The notes beneath the pieces are model-generated. The model worked only from the letters and a program-made list of their open reading frames with translations. It was not told where the DNA came from and ran no database searches. This document shows, piece after piece, positions 1 to 61,974 of a stretch of DNA of 64,000 nt (within the stretch, counting starts at the first letter, position 1; every line of letters starts with the position of its first letter). Origin of the DNA: Corallium rubrum (taxonomy: Eukaryota; Cnidaria; Anthozoa; Scleralcyonacea; Coralliidae); assembly GCA_964035015.1 (NCBI GenBank), contig OZ036004.1, positions 12,748,927 to 12,812,926 on the forward strand. Reading direction: 5' to 3'. A program made the translations under genes and the position numbers.

Positions 1-570
1 AAGTTGAGTGACTCAAGTGTTGAGTAACGAGTTGAGTCACTCAAGTGTTGAGTAACGAGTTGAGTGACTCAAGTGTCGAGTTGAGTCATTCAAATGTTGA
101 GTTGAGTAACGAGTTGAGTAACTCAAGTTTCGAGTAACGAGTTGAGTGACTCAAGTGTTGAGTAACGAGTTGAGTGACTCAAGTGTCGAGTTGAGTCATT
201 CAAGTGTTGAGTTGAGTAACGAGTTGAGTCACTCAAGTGTTGAGTAACGAGTTGAGTCACTCAAGTTTCGAGTAACGAGTTGAGTGACTCAAGTGTTGAG
301 TAACGAGTTGAGTGACTCAAGTGTCGAGTTGAGTCATTCAAGTGTTGAGTTGAGTAACGAGTTGAGTCACTCAAGTGTTGAGTAACGAGTTGAGTAACTC
401 AAGTGTTGAGTAACGAGTTGAGTCACTCAAGTGTCGAATAACAAGTGTAGTCACTAAGTACTGAGTAACGAGTCGAGTCACTCAAGTGTTGAGTAACGAG
501 TCGAGTCTTACGAGCCGAGTCACTCTCCACTCGAATGTCAAGCAACGAGTCAAGTCACTCAAGTGGTTAC
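1..570. repeat. Minisatellite of GAGTTGAGTCACTCAAGTG-type units
   Basis: About 20 imperfect units of roughly 24-28 bases are built from GAGT(T/C)GAGT, CACTCAAGTG and TTGAGTAAC blocks. The array enters from the left window edge and degrades after about 430. It sits in the intron after NOPCHAP1-like exon 3. Confidence 0.9.
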
Positions 571-575
571 CGTAC

Positions 576-23171
<22,596 letters not shown>

Positions 23172-23270
23172 GATGAACTAGTGCCCAGACTGACACAACA
23201 CGCGCTAATTTGGTTCGTGGTATTTAAATTTACCGCGCCGAACGCGTTCGAACGCGGGACAGCCCAGTCT

Positions 23271-23389
23271 GAATGAATGAATGAATGAATGAATGAATGA
23301 ATGAATGAATGAATGAATGAATGAATGAATGAATGAATGAATGAATGAATGAATGAATGAATGAATGAATGAATGAATGAATGAATGAA
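23271..23389 (+). repeat. (AATG)n microsatellite
   Basis: About 29 perfect units, roughly 100 bases upstream of the NOPCHAP1-like start codon (on its strand). Confidence 0.97.
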
Positions 23390-23474
23390 CAACTTTATTT
23401 CACGAGGGTGACACATGACAGCGATTGGCTGATAAACTTGTGGCCCTCAGCCTGCGTGGCAGCCATCTTTTTCG

Positions 23475-23872
23475 GTAGAAGGAAGAAAGGAAAGGAAGGA
23501 AAAAAGAAAAGAAATTAAAGAAGGAGGGAAGGAAGGAAAGAAGGAAGAAAGGAAGGAAGGAAAGAAGGGAGGAAGAAACGAAAGGAAGGAAAAAAGAAAA
23601 GAAAGAAGGAGGGAAGGAAGGAAGGAAAGAAGGAAAGAAGGAAGGAAAGAAAAAAGGAAGGAAGGAAGGAAGGAAGGAAGGAAGGAAGGAAGGAAGGAAG
23701 GAAAGGAAGGAAGGAAGGAAGGAAGGAAAGAAGGAAGGAAGGAAGGAAGGAAGGAAGGAAAGAAGGAAGGAAGGAAGGAAGGAAGGAAGGAAGGAAGGAA
23801 GGAAGGAAGGAAGGAAGGAAGGAAGGAAGGAAGAAAGGAAGGAAAGAAGGAAAAAAGGAAGGAACGAACGAA

Positions 23873-23903
<31 letters not shown>

Positions 23904-24437
23904 GCGAGCAAACGAACGAACGAACGAACGAACGAACGAACGAACGAACGAACGAACGAACGAACGAACGAACGGAAGGGAAGGAAGGAAATAAGGAAGG
24001 AAGAAAGGAAGGAAAGAAGGGAGGAAGAAAAGAAAGGAAGGAAAAAAGAAAAGAAACAAGAAGGGAAGGAAGGGAGGAAAGAAGGAAAGGAAGGAAAGAA
24101 AAAGAAAGGAAGGAAGGAAGGAAGGAAGGAAGGAAGGAAGGAAGGAAGGAAGGAAGGAAGGAAGGAAGGAAGGAAGGAAGGAAGGAAGGAAGGAAGGAAG
24201 GAAGGAAGGAAGGAAGGAAGGAAGGAAAAAAGGAAGGAACGAACAAAAGAACGAACGAACGAACGAGCCAGCGAGCAAACGAACGAACGAACGAACGAAC
24301 GAACGAACGAACGAACGAACGAACGAACGAACGAACGAACGAACGAACGAACGAACGAACGAACGAACGAACGAACGAACGAACGAACGAACGAACGAAC
24401 GAACGAACGAACGAACGAACGAACGAACGAACGAACT
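23475..24437 (+). repeat. (GGAA)n / (CGAA)n compound satellite
   Basis: Interrupted (GGAA)n blocks alternate with pure (CGAA)n blocks. The sequence GAGCCAGCGAGCAAACGAAC occurs at 23898 and again at 24265, so a unit of about 370 bp has been duplicated. The final (CGAA)n block exceeds 150 bases. Confidence 0.96.
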
Positions 24438-24517
24438 CTTTACGCCCACATGACTCATTAATTCCGTATATACTAGCTTTAATACAAGCAAGAATTTGTG
24501 GTGTATTACTTATTGCT

Positions 24518-24551
24518 GAGCTTTCGACCTGCTGACTCAGGCCTTCATCAG
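24518..24551 (-). ncRNA. Hammerhead-ribozyme-like motif, GAAAGCTC type
   Basis: On the minus strand: CTGATGA, a six-pair stem II GGCCTG/CAGGTC with loop AGTCAG, then GAAAGCTC. The core is intact, and stem III would be the palindrome AGCU with H17 = C. This is probably the end of another Penelope-like or related element. Confidence 0.5.
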
Positions 24552-25374
24552 AGTCAAGCTCAGTAGTAAATAATAAACGCGGTGTTTCTACAAACTCTCG
24601 CTAGTATTACAATTTGTCACCATGCAAATATTCAAAGAATAATAGTCAGTTTCAGCTTGCTTTTGAAATTCATTGTGAACTTCGAATTTAATAAGTTTTG
24701 AATTGAATCACGGAGTAGAAAACTATTTGTTGAATTGTTGTATAGTGTTTGATGGAAATGAAGAATAATTTAAACAGAAAAAAGTTGCCGACTTAAATTT
24801 GTATCTACCTCGCAATGTAGTTCTGAACATTGCAACGTAAGTTCGGAATGTTCATTTAATAAAAAAGAAATAAAATCTTTATTTAAACTGTTGAAGATCC
24901 TATCAGCATAAATGCGGTATAAACAGGAGAACAGTGCTTAATTATAGATAATAACTAAAATATTTACTGAAATTGCTAACAGACACGCCCCAGTTAAGAA
25001 ATCTAGGATTAAAGGTATTCGTTTCCCTTAGATGACATCAACAGATCAACTAGTGACTACCATGCACCAGCGTGATTATTATCACCGCAAAGCTATTAAA
25101 ACCAATTAACTCGGCGCAGCTATGGAGCTATACTACAAGAAACTTAAGAAGTTCCGTCAATAAAATGGTAAGAGATTCTAAAGTGGAAACAACAACAGTT
25201 TTCATTTATATAATACACGTCGCAAAAATGACTTACATCTCCCTCAGCCAGTCACAAACCGGGAAAACAAAAATTTAAATTCCATGCCCTCACTGACTGG
25301 AACAATCTGGATTTTGTTACAAGAGAAACTCTTTTTTTTACCAAGTATTAAGGCTAGCAGGTTTCCTGGATGAA

Positions 25375-25398
25375 TTTTATTATTATTATTATTATTAC

Positions 25399-25437
<39 letters not shown>

Positions 25438-25683
25438 TTCAACAATAAATCAACAAGTCAACAAATCAACAAGTCGACAAGGCAACAGTCAACAAAACAA
25501 CAAATCAACAAGTCAACAGATCAACAAATCAATAGATCAACAAATTAACAAGTCGATAAATCAACAAGTCGATAAATCAACAAGTCGATAAATCAACAAA
25601 TCAACAGATGAAGAAGTCAACAACACTATTACTATTACTATTACTATTATTATTACTATTACTATTACTATTATTACTATTAC

Positions 25684-25722
<39 letters not shown>

Positions 25723-25830
25723 TTCAACAATAAATCAACAAGTCAACAAATCAACAAGTCGACAAATCAACAAATCAACAGATGAAGAAGTCAACAAGAC
25801 TATTACTATTATTATTACTATTACTATTAC
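25375..25830 (+). repeat. (ATT/ACT)n microsatellite and AACAAGTCAACAAATC minisatellite
   Basis: (ATT)n at 25375-25437, then units such as CAACAAATCAACAAGTC to 25620, then (ACT/ATT)n to 25720, and a second short copy of the whole arrangement to 25830. It abuts the left end of the Penelope-like palindrome. Confidence 0.95.
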
Positions 25831-25904
25831 TCTTAATATAAATATCAATGCCCAGCATAATACACGAAGCAAAGCCATAAGTTTAAAAGTAATTTAATGA
25901 ATCT

Positions 25905-25935
25905 AACGTTTCGTTGCTTCTCGCAACATCTTCAG
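25905..25935 (-). ncRNA. Hammerhead-like motif in left Penelope arm
   Basis: On the minus strand: CTGAAGA, stem II GTTGC-GAGA-GCAAC, GAAACGTT, AGA. The core is complete and it lies about 100 bases after the GIY-YIG stop codon. Confidence 0.5.
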
Positions 25936-26033
25936 AGAATGAATGATGGAATAAATAATTACAAATATATAAATAGGTTACTAATAATAACTATTACAGA
26001 TATATGAGAGGTGAGAGGTCGGGAGGTGAGATG

Positions 26034-26849
26034 TCAGAAGAGAGAAAGTGGGAAGGAGCTGATGTTTGCATTAAGCGAGGGTTTAATCTTCTGAATGAGT
26101 AAGCTTTCCTTAATTAGCAGATCAGTGACCGAAGTGCCAGAAGATAAAATAGTAAAGTCCTCAAGAGAGATGGTATGGCCGGTTTCACAGTGGTGTGAAA
26201 GAATACTTGAGGGCGAAGGATTAGTGCGTTTCTTGCCAGTAATGGCGGAAACACCCATGTGATCAGAAACTCGAGTGTGAAGAAGTCGGCTGGTTTGGCC
26301 GATATACAACATGCTACAATGTTGACACTTAAATTGATAAACAACTCGAGATTTAAGACCTTTGGGTAACATATCTTTGAAACGAAAAAAGTGTGATAAC
26401 CGAACGGTTGGGCGAAAAACAATACGAAGATTGATATGCGGAAAACTAGATGAAAATAATTTTAAACTTTGTGTACGGAGTTGGAGACAGTGCTGTCCAG
26501 TGAAAGGAAGAGAAAAGTAAACCAATTTTTTAGGTGCAAGCGAAACTTTGGCAATAGGCGAGGAAATTTTATCTAAGAATAAACGAACAGATTTTTCAAT
26601 AAGGTTTTTTGGATAACCATTAAGAATAAATGTTTGTTTAAATTTTTCAATTTCGAAAAGAAAATTTTCATAGGAAGAACAAATGTTAAAATAACGTTGT
26701 AAAAGAGTAAATAACAATCCTTTCTTATAAATATCCGGAATAAAACTTTCAAAATTTGTATATAAACCAGTAGAGGTTGGTTTACGAAAAACAGAAGTCG
26801 AAAAGGAACCATTGAGGCGAGAAATCATGATATCGAGAAAGGATAACAT
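26034..26849 (-). CDS. Penelope-like element protein, C-terminal part (intact frame)
   Basis: The frame gives 271 residues. It starts inside the post-catalytic thumb of Penelope reverse transcriptase: LSFLDIMISR, STSVFRKPTSTGLYTNF and LLFTLLQRYFNICSSYE. It ends in a GIY-YIG endonuclease: YQFKCQHCSMLYIGQTSRLL, HTRVSDHMG, then SHHCETGH and IKESLLIQKIKPSLN. The catalytic YxDD palm is missing, and the ENDK residues normally just before the FLD motif are still readable upstream. It is the least damaged of the two arms but cannot encode a working polymerase. Confidence 0.85.
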   Translation of the reverse strand: MLSFLDIMISRLNGSFSTSVFRKPTSTGLYTNFESFIPDIYKKGLLFTLLQRYFNICSSYENFLFEIEKFKQTFILNGYPKNLIEKSVRLFLDKISSPIAKVSLAPKKLVYFSLPFTGQHCLQLRTQSLKLFSSSFPHINLRIVFRPTVRLSHFFRFKDMLPKGLKSRVVYQFKCQHCSMLYIGQTSRLLHTRVSDHMGVSAITGKKRTNPSPSSILSHHCETGHTISLEDFTILSSGTSVTDLLIKESLLIQKIKPSLNANISSFPLSLF

Positions 26850-26873
26850 CTTGTCATTCTCTGTCTCAGCCGT

Positions 26874-27110
26874 AAAAATTATATTTTGATGTTGTCTATT
26901 TAAATAATTAATTATTTAAATAATTAATGGTTTTAATAATTAATGGTTTTAATTATTTAAATAGACAGCATCAAAATATAATTTTTGTCTCAGCCGTAAG
27001 AATTATATTTTGATGTTGTCTATTTAAATAATTAAAGCCATTAATTATTAAAACCATTAATGATTTAAATAATTAATTATTTAAATAGACAACATCAAAA
27101 TATAATTTTT
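26874..27110. mobile_element. Two 110-bp AT-rich palindromic MITEs at the centre of the Penelope palindrome
   Basis: Copies at 26874-26986 and 27001-27110 have inverted ends AAATTATATTTTGATGTTGT / TATTTAAATAATTAA. The block GTCTCAGCCGTA occurs before the first copy, between the copies, and inverted after the second. Confidence 0.75.
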
Positions 27111-27119
27111 ACGGCTGAG

Positions 27120-27945
27120 ACAGAGAATGACAAGATGTTATCCTTTCTCGATATCATGATTTCTCGCCTCAATGGTTCCTTTTCGACTTCTGTCTTTCGT
27201 AAACCAACCTCTACTGGTTTATATACAAATTTTGAAAGTTTTATTCCGGATATTTATAAGAAAGGATTGTTATTTACTCTTTTACAACGTTATTTTAACA
27301 TTTGTTCTTCCTATGAAAATTTTCTTTTCGAAATTGAAAAATTTAAACAAACATTTATTCTTAATGGTTATCCAAAAAACCTTATTGAAAAATCTGTTCG
27401 TTTATTCTTAGATAAAATTTCCTCGCCTATTGCCAAAGCTTGCACCTAAAAAATTGGTTTACTTTTCTCTTCCTTTCACTGGACAGCACTGTCTCCAACT
27501 CCGTACACAAATTTTAAAATTATTTTCATCTGGTTTTCCGCATATCAATCTTCGTATTGTTTTTCGCCCAACCGTTCGGTTATCACACTTTTTTCGTTTC
27601 AAAGATATGTTACCCAAAGGTCTTAAATCTCGAGTTGTTTATCAATTTAAGTGTCAACATTGTAGCATGTTGTATATCGGCCAAACCAGCCGACTTCTTC
27701 ACACTCGAGTTTCTGATCACATGGGTGTTTCCGCCATTACTGGCAAGAAACGCACTAATCCTTCGCCCTCAAGTATTCTTTCACACCACTGTGAAACCGG
27801 CCATACCATCTCTCTTGAGGACTTTACTATTTTATCTTCTGGCACTTCGGTCACTGATCTGCTAATTAAGGAAAGCTTACTCATTCAGAAGATTAAACCC
27901 TCGCTTAATGCAAACATCAGCTCCTTCCCACTTTCTCTCTTCTGA
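27120..27945 (+). pseudogene. Penelope-like element protein, C-terminal part (frameshifted copy)
   Basis: Same protein as 26034-26849, read on the plus strand. A 5-base deletion near 27439 ends the first frame after SPIAKACT; the second frame (27430-27945) resumes at LAPKKLVYFSLPF and carries the full GIY-YIG domain. All other residues are almost identical to the left arm. Confidence 0.85.
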
Positions 27946-28043
27946 CATCTCACCTCCCGACCTCTCACCTCTCATATATCTGTAATAGTTATTATTAGTA
28001 ACCTATTTATATATTTGTAATTATTTATTCCATCATTCATTCT

Positions 28044-28074
28044 CTGAAGATGTTGCGAGAAGCAACGAAACGTT
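28044..28074 (+). ncRNA. Hammerhead-like motif in right Penelope arm
   Basis: Plus-strand copy identical to the one in the left arm, 99 bases after the stop of the frameshifted frame. Published Penelope-like elements carry such motifs (family knowledge). Confidence 0.5.
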
Positions 28075-28170
28075 AGATTCATTAAATTACTTTTAAACTT
28101 ATGGCTTTGCTTCGTGTATTATGCTGGGCATTGATATTTATATTAAGATTAAGATACCCGCCTGGATCAT

Positions 28171-28580
28171 CAGTTGCTATTACTATTATTACTATTACTA
28201 ATACTATTACTAATACTATTACTACTATTACTATTATTACTACTATTACTATTATTACTATTACTATTATTACTACTACTACTACTACTGCTACTGCTAC
28301 TGCTACTACTGCTACTGCTGCTGCTGCTGCTGCTCCTACTGCTGCTCCTACTGCTGCTCCTACTGCTGCTGCTACTGCTGCTGCTGCTGCTGCTACTCCT
28401 ACTGCTACTACTGCTACTGCTCCTACTGCTACTACTGCTTCTACTGCTACTGCTACTGCTACTGCTACTGCTACTGCTACTATCACTATTACTATTACTA
28501 TTACTATTACTATTACTATTACTATCACTATCACTATCACTATCACTATTACTATTACTATTATTATTATTATTATTAAT
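28171..28580 (+). repeat. (ATT/ACT/GCT)n trinucleotide satellite
   Basis: About 135 triplets, grading from (ACTATT)n through (GCTACT)n and (GCT)n to (ATCACT)n and (ATT)n. The same type of repeat flanks the left Penelope arm. Confidence 0.96.
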
Positions 28581-28673
28581 ACAAAAAGTGAACAAAATTA
28601 AGGAAAATAACAGTTATAGGAAATTTATAAACTAAAAATGTGAGTATTATTGTCAGTTTTCTTTTTAAGTTTT

Positions 28674-28679
28674 TTTATT
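28674..28679 (-). terminator. Candidate ABTB1 poly(A) signal AATAAA
   Basis: AATAAA on the minus strand, about 1.05 kb downstream of the ABTB1 stop with the 918-bp TIR element in between. Removing the element would put it some 120 bases after the stop. The true cleavage site is not known. Confidence 0.35.
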
Positions 28680-28754
28680 ATTTCAATTATACGTTTCGGA
28701 TTTCAAAATCTGAAACTGACTATAATATACTAGCATGTTTACTCTTATAGAGAT

Positions 28755-29694
28755 GCGTTTCCTACAACCTCGTCCCCAGGGCCATTTGTGGGCTAAGATG
28801 GCGGCCAAAAACAAAATGGCGGGAACAAATGGCCCTGGCACAGGCTGCAAAAAATGAGTCATAGTTTGACTCATTTTTGACTCGGCTCAGTCTTCACGAA
28901 GTTTATCGCGCCTAGTCAGGCTCAATTATTTTCTGAATATTTAGTTCAGCTTGACTGACCCAAACTGAAAACAATCAAAACATTCATTTCCAAATACATT
29001 GTCGAATTATTAAAATAAATTCACTTTTAATAAATATCTGTAAATCCTTATTATTTATCATTTGCTTCACCGTTGTACCAAATTCGCAAGAAACTGGATT
29101 GCCGTCGTCTGACCGGGCCGCCTTGTTTTCGTAAGTTTTCGGTGGATTCAATTCAGCGTTTTGAAAAACATTTAAGCTTCGTTTCGTCGAGAACTCTTGT
29201 TTGAAAAAAACCTGCTTCTTAATGGCCAAACATGTAAATTCTGCCCTGTGGTGTACTTTCCTTTCGCAGCCAAAATACTTTTTCACTTTGTTCACCAAGT
29301 CTTTCGTTCGCCCGATTTAGAAAACACACTGAATTTCCGTCCCATGGACTTCGTTGTATGGCAGCCAGGGCACAGAGACGACACCATCCATCATTACATA
29401 TTCTTTCGACGTTTTCACGGGTGTTTCGCCAGCTTTCCTCACATTTTCATTCATTTCGAAGTTGTTTTTTAACAGCCGGCAATTCTGAATATAATTTGAA
29501 CCCAAAAAACAAATGCCCGCGAGTTAGCCTGCCGCCCGCCTTGTTTCCACCAATCAGAATACCTAAAACATCCAAAGTTATCTCGACCAATCAAATGTGG
29601 TGATAGCTCAGCCTGTGCCAGGGCCATTTGTTCTTGGCCGCCATCTTGGCCCAGCCCCCACAAATGGCCCTGGGAACGAGGTTGCGTTTCCTAC
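28755..29694. mobile_element. 918-bp TIR element with perfect 11-bp target duplication (AACCTCGT family)
   Basis: The element is 28766-29683, between identical 11-mers GCGTTTCCTAC (28755-28765, 29684-29694). The ends are AACCTCGTCCCCAGGGCC / GGCCCTGGGAACGAGGTT, continuing inward as inverted CATTTGTGGG, GATGGCGGCC and AACAAATGGCCCTGGCACAG blocks. It lies 43 bases 3' of the ABTB1 stop codon. An 11-bp duplication suits Mutator-like elements, but no transposase identifies the superfamily. Confidence 0.82.
28984..29505 (-). pseudogene. Interrupted frame inside the 918-bp element
   Basis: One minus-strand frame runs about 170 codons with a single TAA after GTEIQCVF. It reads SKEYVMMDGVVSVPWLP, later KVKKYFGCERKVHHRAEF, and CLAIKKQVFFKQEF. 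I do not recognise it. It may be a decayed protein carried by the element or chance. Confidence 0.3.
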
Positions 29695-29726
29695 AATAAC
29701 AACATTACATTATACAAATTCTATAT

Positions 29727-59181
<29,455 letters not shown>

Positions 59182-60006
59182 TCTTCTTTGGTTAGCTTTC
59201 CAGCGTCTCAAATATCGTCTTCACACAACAGCTAGCGACCTACATAATGTACTTGACTCGCTTAATATTCAGATACAATGTAAGTTCGAGTGTTCGACAA
59301 GTTTTCGTGTTTACAAAATGAGGTGTTTACAATTTGCAAACTGCACATGCGTACAAGTTACTTAGTTCCCAGGGTTTCTCGCTCTGCTAAAATACATGCC
59401 CCACAATGACTTTACGAATTTATTTAAATATTTATTTAGCTTTGCTTCTTTAAAAAAATTACATAAGAAAAAAAAGTAAAATAAAAGAAGCGGGGACACC
59501 ACAACAGTTAAACACCAATTACAGTGAGCCCTTAAGTTCAAAAAATATAATAATAATGTAAGAAATAAAAAAGAAAAAAAAGGAAAAAGTATTAAAAATT
59601 ACAAAATAAAATAAAATACCCATAACCAATTAAATGATAATAATAATAATTACTATTATTATAATTATTTACGATGGTTTACAGGAACTGACGAATTACT
59701 AAAATTCTAAAAAAAATCATTCCACATATATCTACAAGAAATTTAATACGATAAGATAAGGATGGCGATAAACAACCTTGGTCTTTATCATTGGGTCTTT
59801 ATATAAATACCGGTTTGCCGTGGGAGAGGGGTGGGGACTGGGGAGGGCTAACGAACTGTGAAGTATGGAATTTTAGGATTTACACAAAAGTGTAAACAAG
59901 AAGCTGGCGTGAGATGGAGAATTCTAGCACTCACGTAGATTTCTTTATATTCTGCAACTCAAGCACTGTCCAACCGGCTCCTGGCAGTTGATTCTTGTAC
60001 AAAATT
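59182..60006. other. Divergent intergenic region between ABTB1 and SUI1-domain gene
   Basis: The interval has 825 bases between the two ATGs. The 59395-59720 part is A-rich with short repeats; CTTTATATAAATACCGG at 59796 is a candidate TATA context for the plus-strand gene. It may also hold the ABTB1 promoter. Confidence 0.5.
59797..59806 (+). promoter_or_regulatory. Candidate TATA box (TATATAAATA)
   Basis: TATATAAATA 200 bases upstream of the SUI1-domain gene ATG, next to a GC-rich stretch. Position fits a start site near 59830; no other support. Confidence 0.3.
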
Positions 60007-60453
60007 ATGCCAAAAAGAGGCAAACGGAAAGCGGGAGATGGAAGAGAGGAGTACGAAGGCCGCCCTGCGAATTTAACATTAGGTGCCTTCTTGCAAACGC
60101 CAAGTCAGGACCAGGCGTCTGCCTCAGTAGTTTTGTCCGTACGAACTGACACTGAACCAGAAGAAACGCCAGAAGAACAACAAGAAGAAACTTCAGAAGT
60201 TTCAACGGAAGGGCAAACGTTTGTGGTGACCCGAACCAAGAAAGGAAAGCTACCTATCACGTATGAAAATCGTTCTAAAGGTAAAAAGGTGACGGTGATC
60301 AGTAATGTCTCGGGAAATGCTGATTTACTTGTCACTGAACTTCGCAAGCGTTTGGGTGTCGGTGGCGTGTCACGTGGTACATTTGTGGAACTGCAAGGGG
60401 ACCAACAGAAATACGTGGAACAGTTTTTGAGCAAGCATCCTTGTCTTAAATAA
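60007..60453 (+). CDS. Intronless SUI1/eIF1-like (YciH-like) domain protein
   Basis: ATG at 60007 gives 148 aa and ends TAA at 60451-60453. Residues 1-60 are basic then acidic and low-complexity (MPKRGKRKAGDGREEYEGRP; later TEPEETPEEQQEETSEVST). The last 80 residues form a SUI1 fold: RSKGKKVTVISNVSG, LLVTELRKRLGVGGVSRGTF, VELQGDQQKYVEQFL. The KGKxVTVI, LGVGG and ELQGDQ signatures match eIF1/YciH proteins that bind the small ribosomal subunit and control start-codon choice. The N-terminal extension is not seen in eIF1 itself. No intron is present, unlike its neighbours. The start could also be upstream only with a non-ATG codon. Confidence 0.85.
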   Translation: MPKRGKRKAGDGREEYEGRPANLTLGAFLQTPSQDQASASVVLSVRTDTEPEETPEEQQEETSEVSTEGQTFVVTRTKKGKLPITYENRSKGKKVTVISNVSGNADLLVTELRKRLGVGGVSRGTFVELQGDQQKYVEQFLSKHPCLK

Positions 60454-61240
60454 ACTGCAATGTTATTTTACATTCCATGCCATTTCACTGGGCATTGGAC
60501 ATCAGTACAGGGAAATGAGGCATCAGGCAATTGTCCAGATCAAGAACAAAATTATGAAGATTGAGACAGATGTAGTGTATTAACAAGAGTTTGGTGATTT
60601 TTGATATCAGGTGTGGGCTACCAGTGCAAGAGGGAGGCAGAGCACCAGCCAAGTTAATAAGCCTGGTTCGTATGTCATGGATCAGTCATGGATCATCACT
60701 GAGTTGATGGGTGTACATTGGGTCAGCCTCAGATACGAGTGGTTTACTCAACCCAACAAAAATTCCTAACACAACCCAGTAGTGAATTACCTAACCCAAC
60801 TTGACATGAACTCAAGAACTGAATTCCCTGGCCCAAAACTCAAACCTTACCTGTTGTATGCATTCATTTTACAAATATTTAAACTTTACATTAATAAATA
60901 TATTAAGCTACAAAGCTGTTACCAAAAAAAAACTATATCTATGCAAAAACATGCAAGCTTGAATAACTATGGCTGTATACCTGATCTCAACCTGAAAATT
61001 TAATATAATCAATATAATCACAGCTAACCTGAATAAACCCAACTTTTGGGTCAGGGTACACCTCTAGTTCACATATTACAAATGCGTGTCAGTGTACTGG
61101 GGTAAGGTTTTCACAGAAAATGAAATGTTAAAATGAGAGCCAGAAATTTAATAAGAGTGACTGTTTTGTTTATTTGATTGCTTATTGGCAATTATTGATT
61201 TTTCCCCCAAACAACAACAACAAGGGCAATCACAATAGCT
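60454..61240. other. Downstream of the SUI1-domain gene, no gene recognised
   Basis: Mostly AT-rich. I see no coding match; the stretch GGTCAGCCTCAGATACGAGT...CCCAACAAAAATTCC (60720-60770) looks like ordinary unique sequence. Confidence 0.4.
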
Positions 61241-61274
61241 GGCCCACTAAAAATTGTTGAGAAATGTTTACAAT

Positions 61275-61725
61275 TATACAACACACATTACAATACAATA
61301 AACAAACAATAGGCAATAAACAAAACAATAGCCAAAACAATAGGCAAATCAATAGACAACATGGACAAAACAATAGACAAACAATAGACAAGACAATACA
61401 GACAAAACAATAGCAAAACAAAAACAATGGACAAAACAATACACAAAACAATGGAGAAAACAATAGACAAAACAAACAATTAGACAAAACAATGGATAAA
61501 ACAACAAACAATTAGACAAAACAAACAAAATAGAGTAATAGACAAAGCAATGGAAAAAAACAATCGACAAAACAATAAACAACTGACAAAACAATGGCCA
61601 GAACAATAGACAAACCAATGGACAAAACAATCGACAGAACAACAGACAAAACAGTAAACAAAATAGACAAAACAATAGACAAGTAGACAAAATAATGGTC
61701 AAAACAAAATAGGCAAAACAATGGG
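61275..61725 (+). repeat. AACAATAGACAAA minisatellite (11-13 bp)
   Basis: About 36 units of ACAATAGACAAA, AACAATGGACAAA and variants. A second array with the same unit lies at 62993-63247. Confidence 0.92.
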
Positions 61726-61974
61726 AAAATTTTTTTTTGAGATTTGAGTCTCTGAAATAGCAATTCTTGCGATCTGACATCATATTTGAGCAAAATTTTG
61801 AACATTTTAAAACACATTTTTAAGATACGTTCTCTCATTTTTACAAAAGATTTTGTCTAAAACTACAGTATTACATATTTACAAAGACAACGACAGTCAT
61901 TTGCAACTCACTTGGCACTTTTCCCCCAAATGTTCAGAAGTTCGTTACGAAGTTCGCAAGTTCGTTCATATGAG

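Larger units (their letters stand above)
25831..28150. mobile_element. Inverted pair of Penelope-like element ends (palindrome, 1.16-kb arms)
   Basis: The left arm (25831-26990) and right arm (26994-28150) are near-identical inverted copies. Each has a GIY-YIG frame, a 3' tail with a hammerhead-like motif, and the outer block GGCATTGATATTTATATTAA. The arms differ by substitutions and a 5-base deletion at about 27439 in the right arm. Both copies start at the same point just after the missing reverse-transcriptase palm region, so they look 5'-truncated and joined head to head. Confidence 0.82.

Noticed and set aside
23400..24491. 363-aa and 243-aa frames (SFLPSFLP, RSFVRSFV)
   Set aside because: Antisense translation of (GGAA)n and (CGAA)n satellites.
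28082..28635. Poly-Ser, poly-Leu and poly-Thr/Ala frames
   Set aside because: Translation of a trinucleotide satellite in several frames; not a gene.
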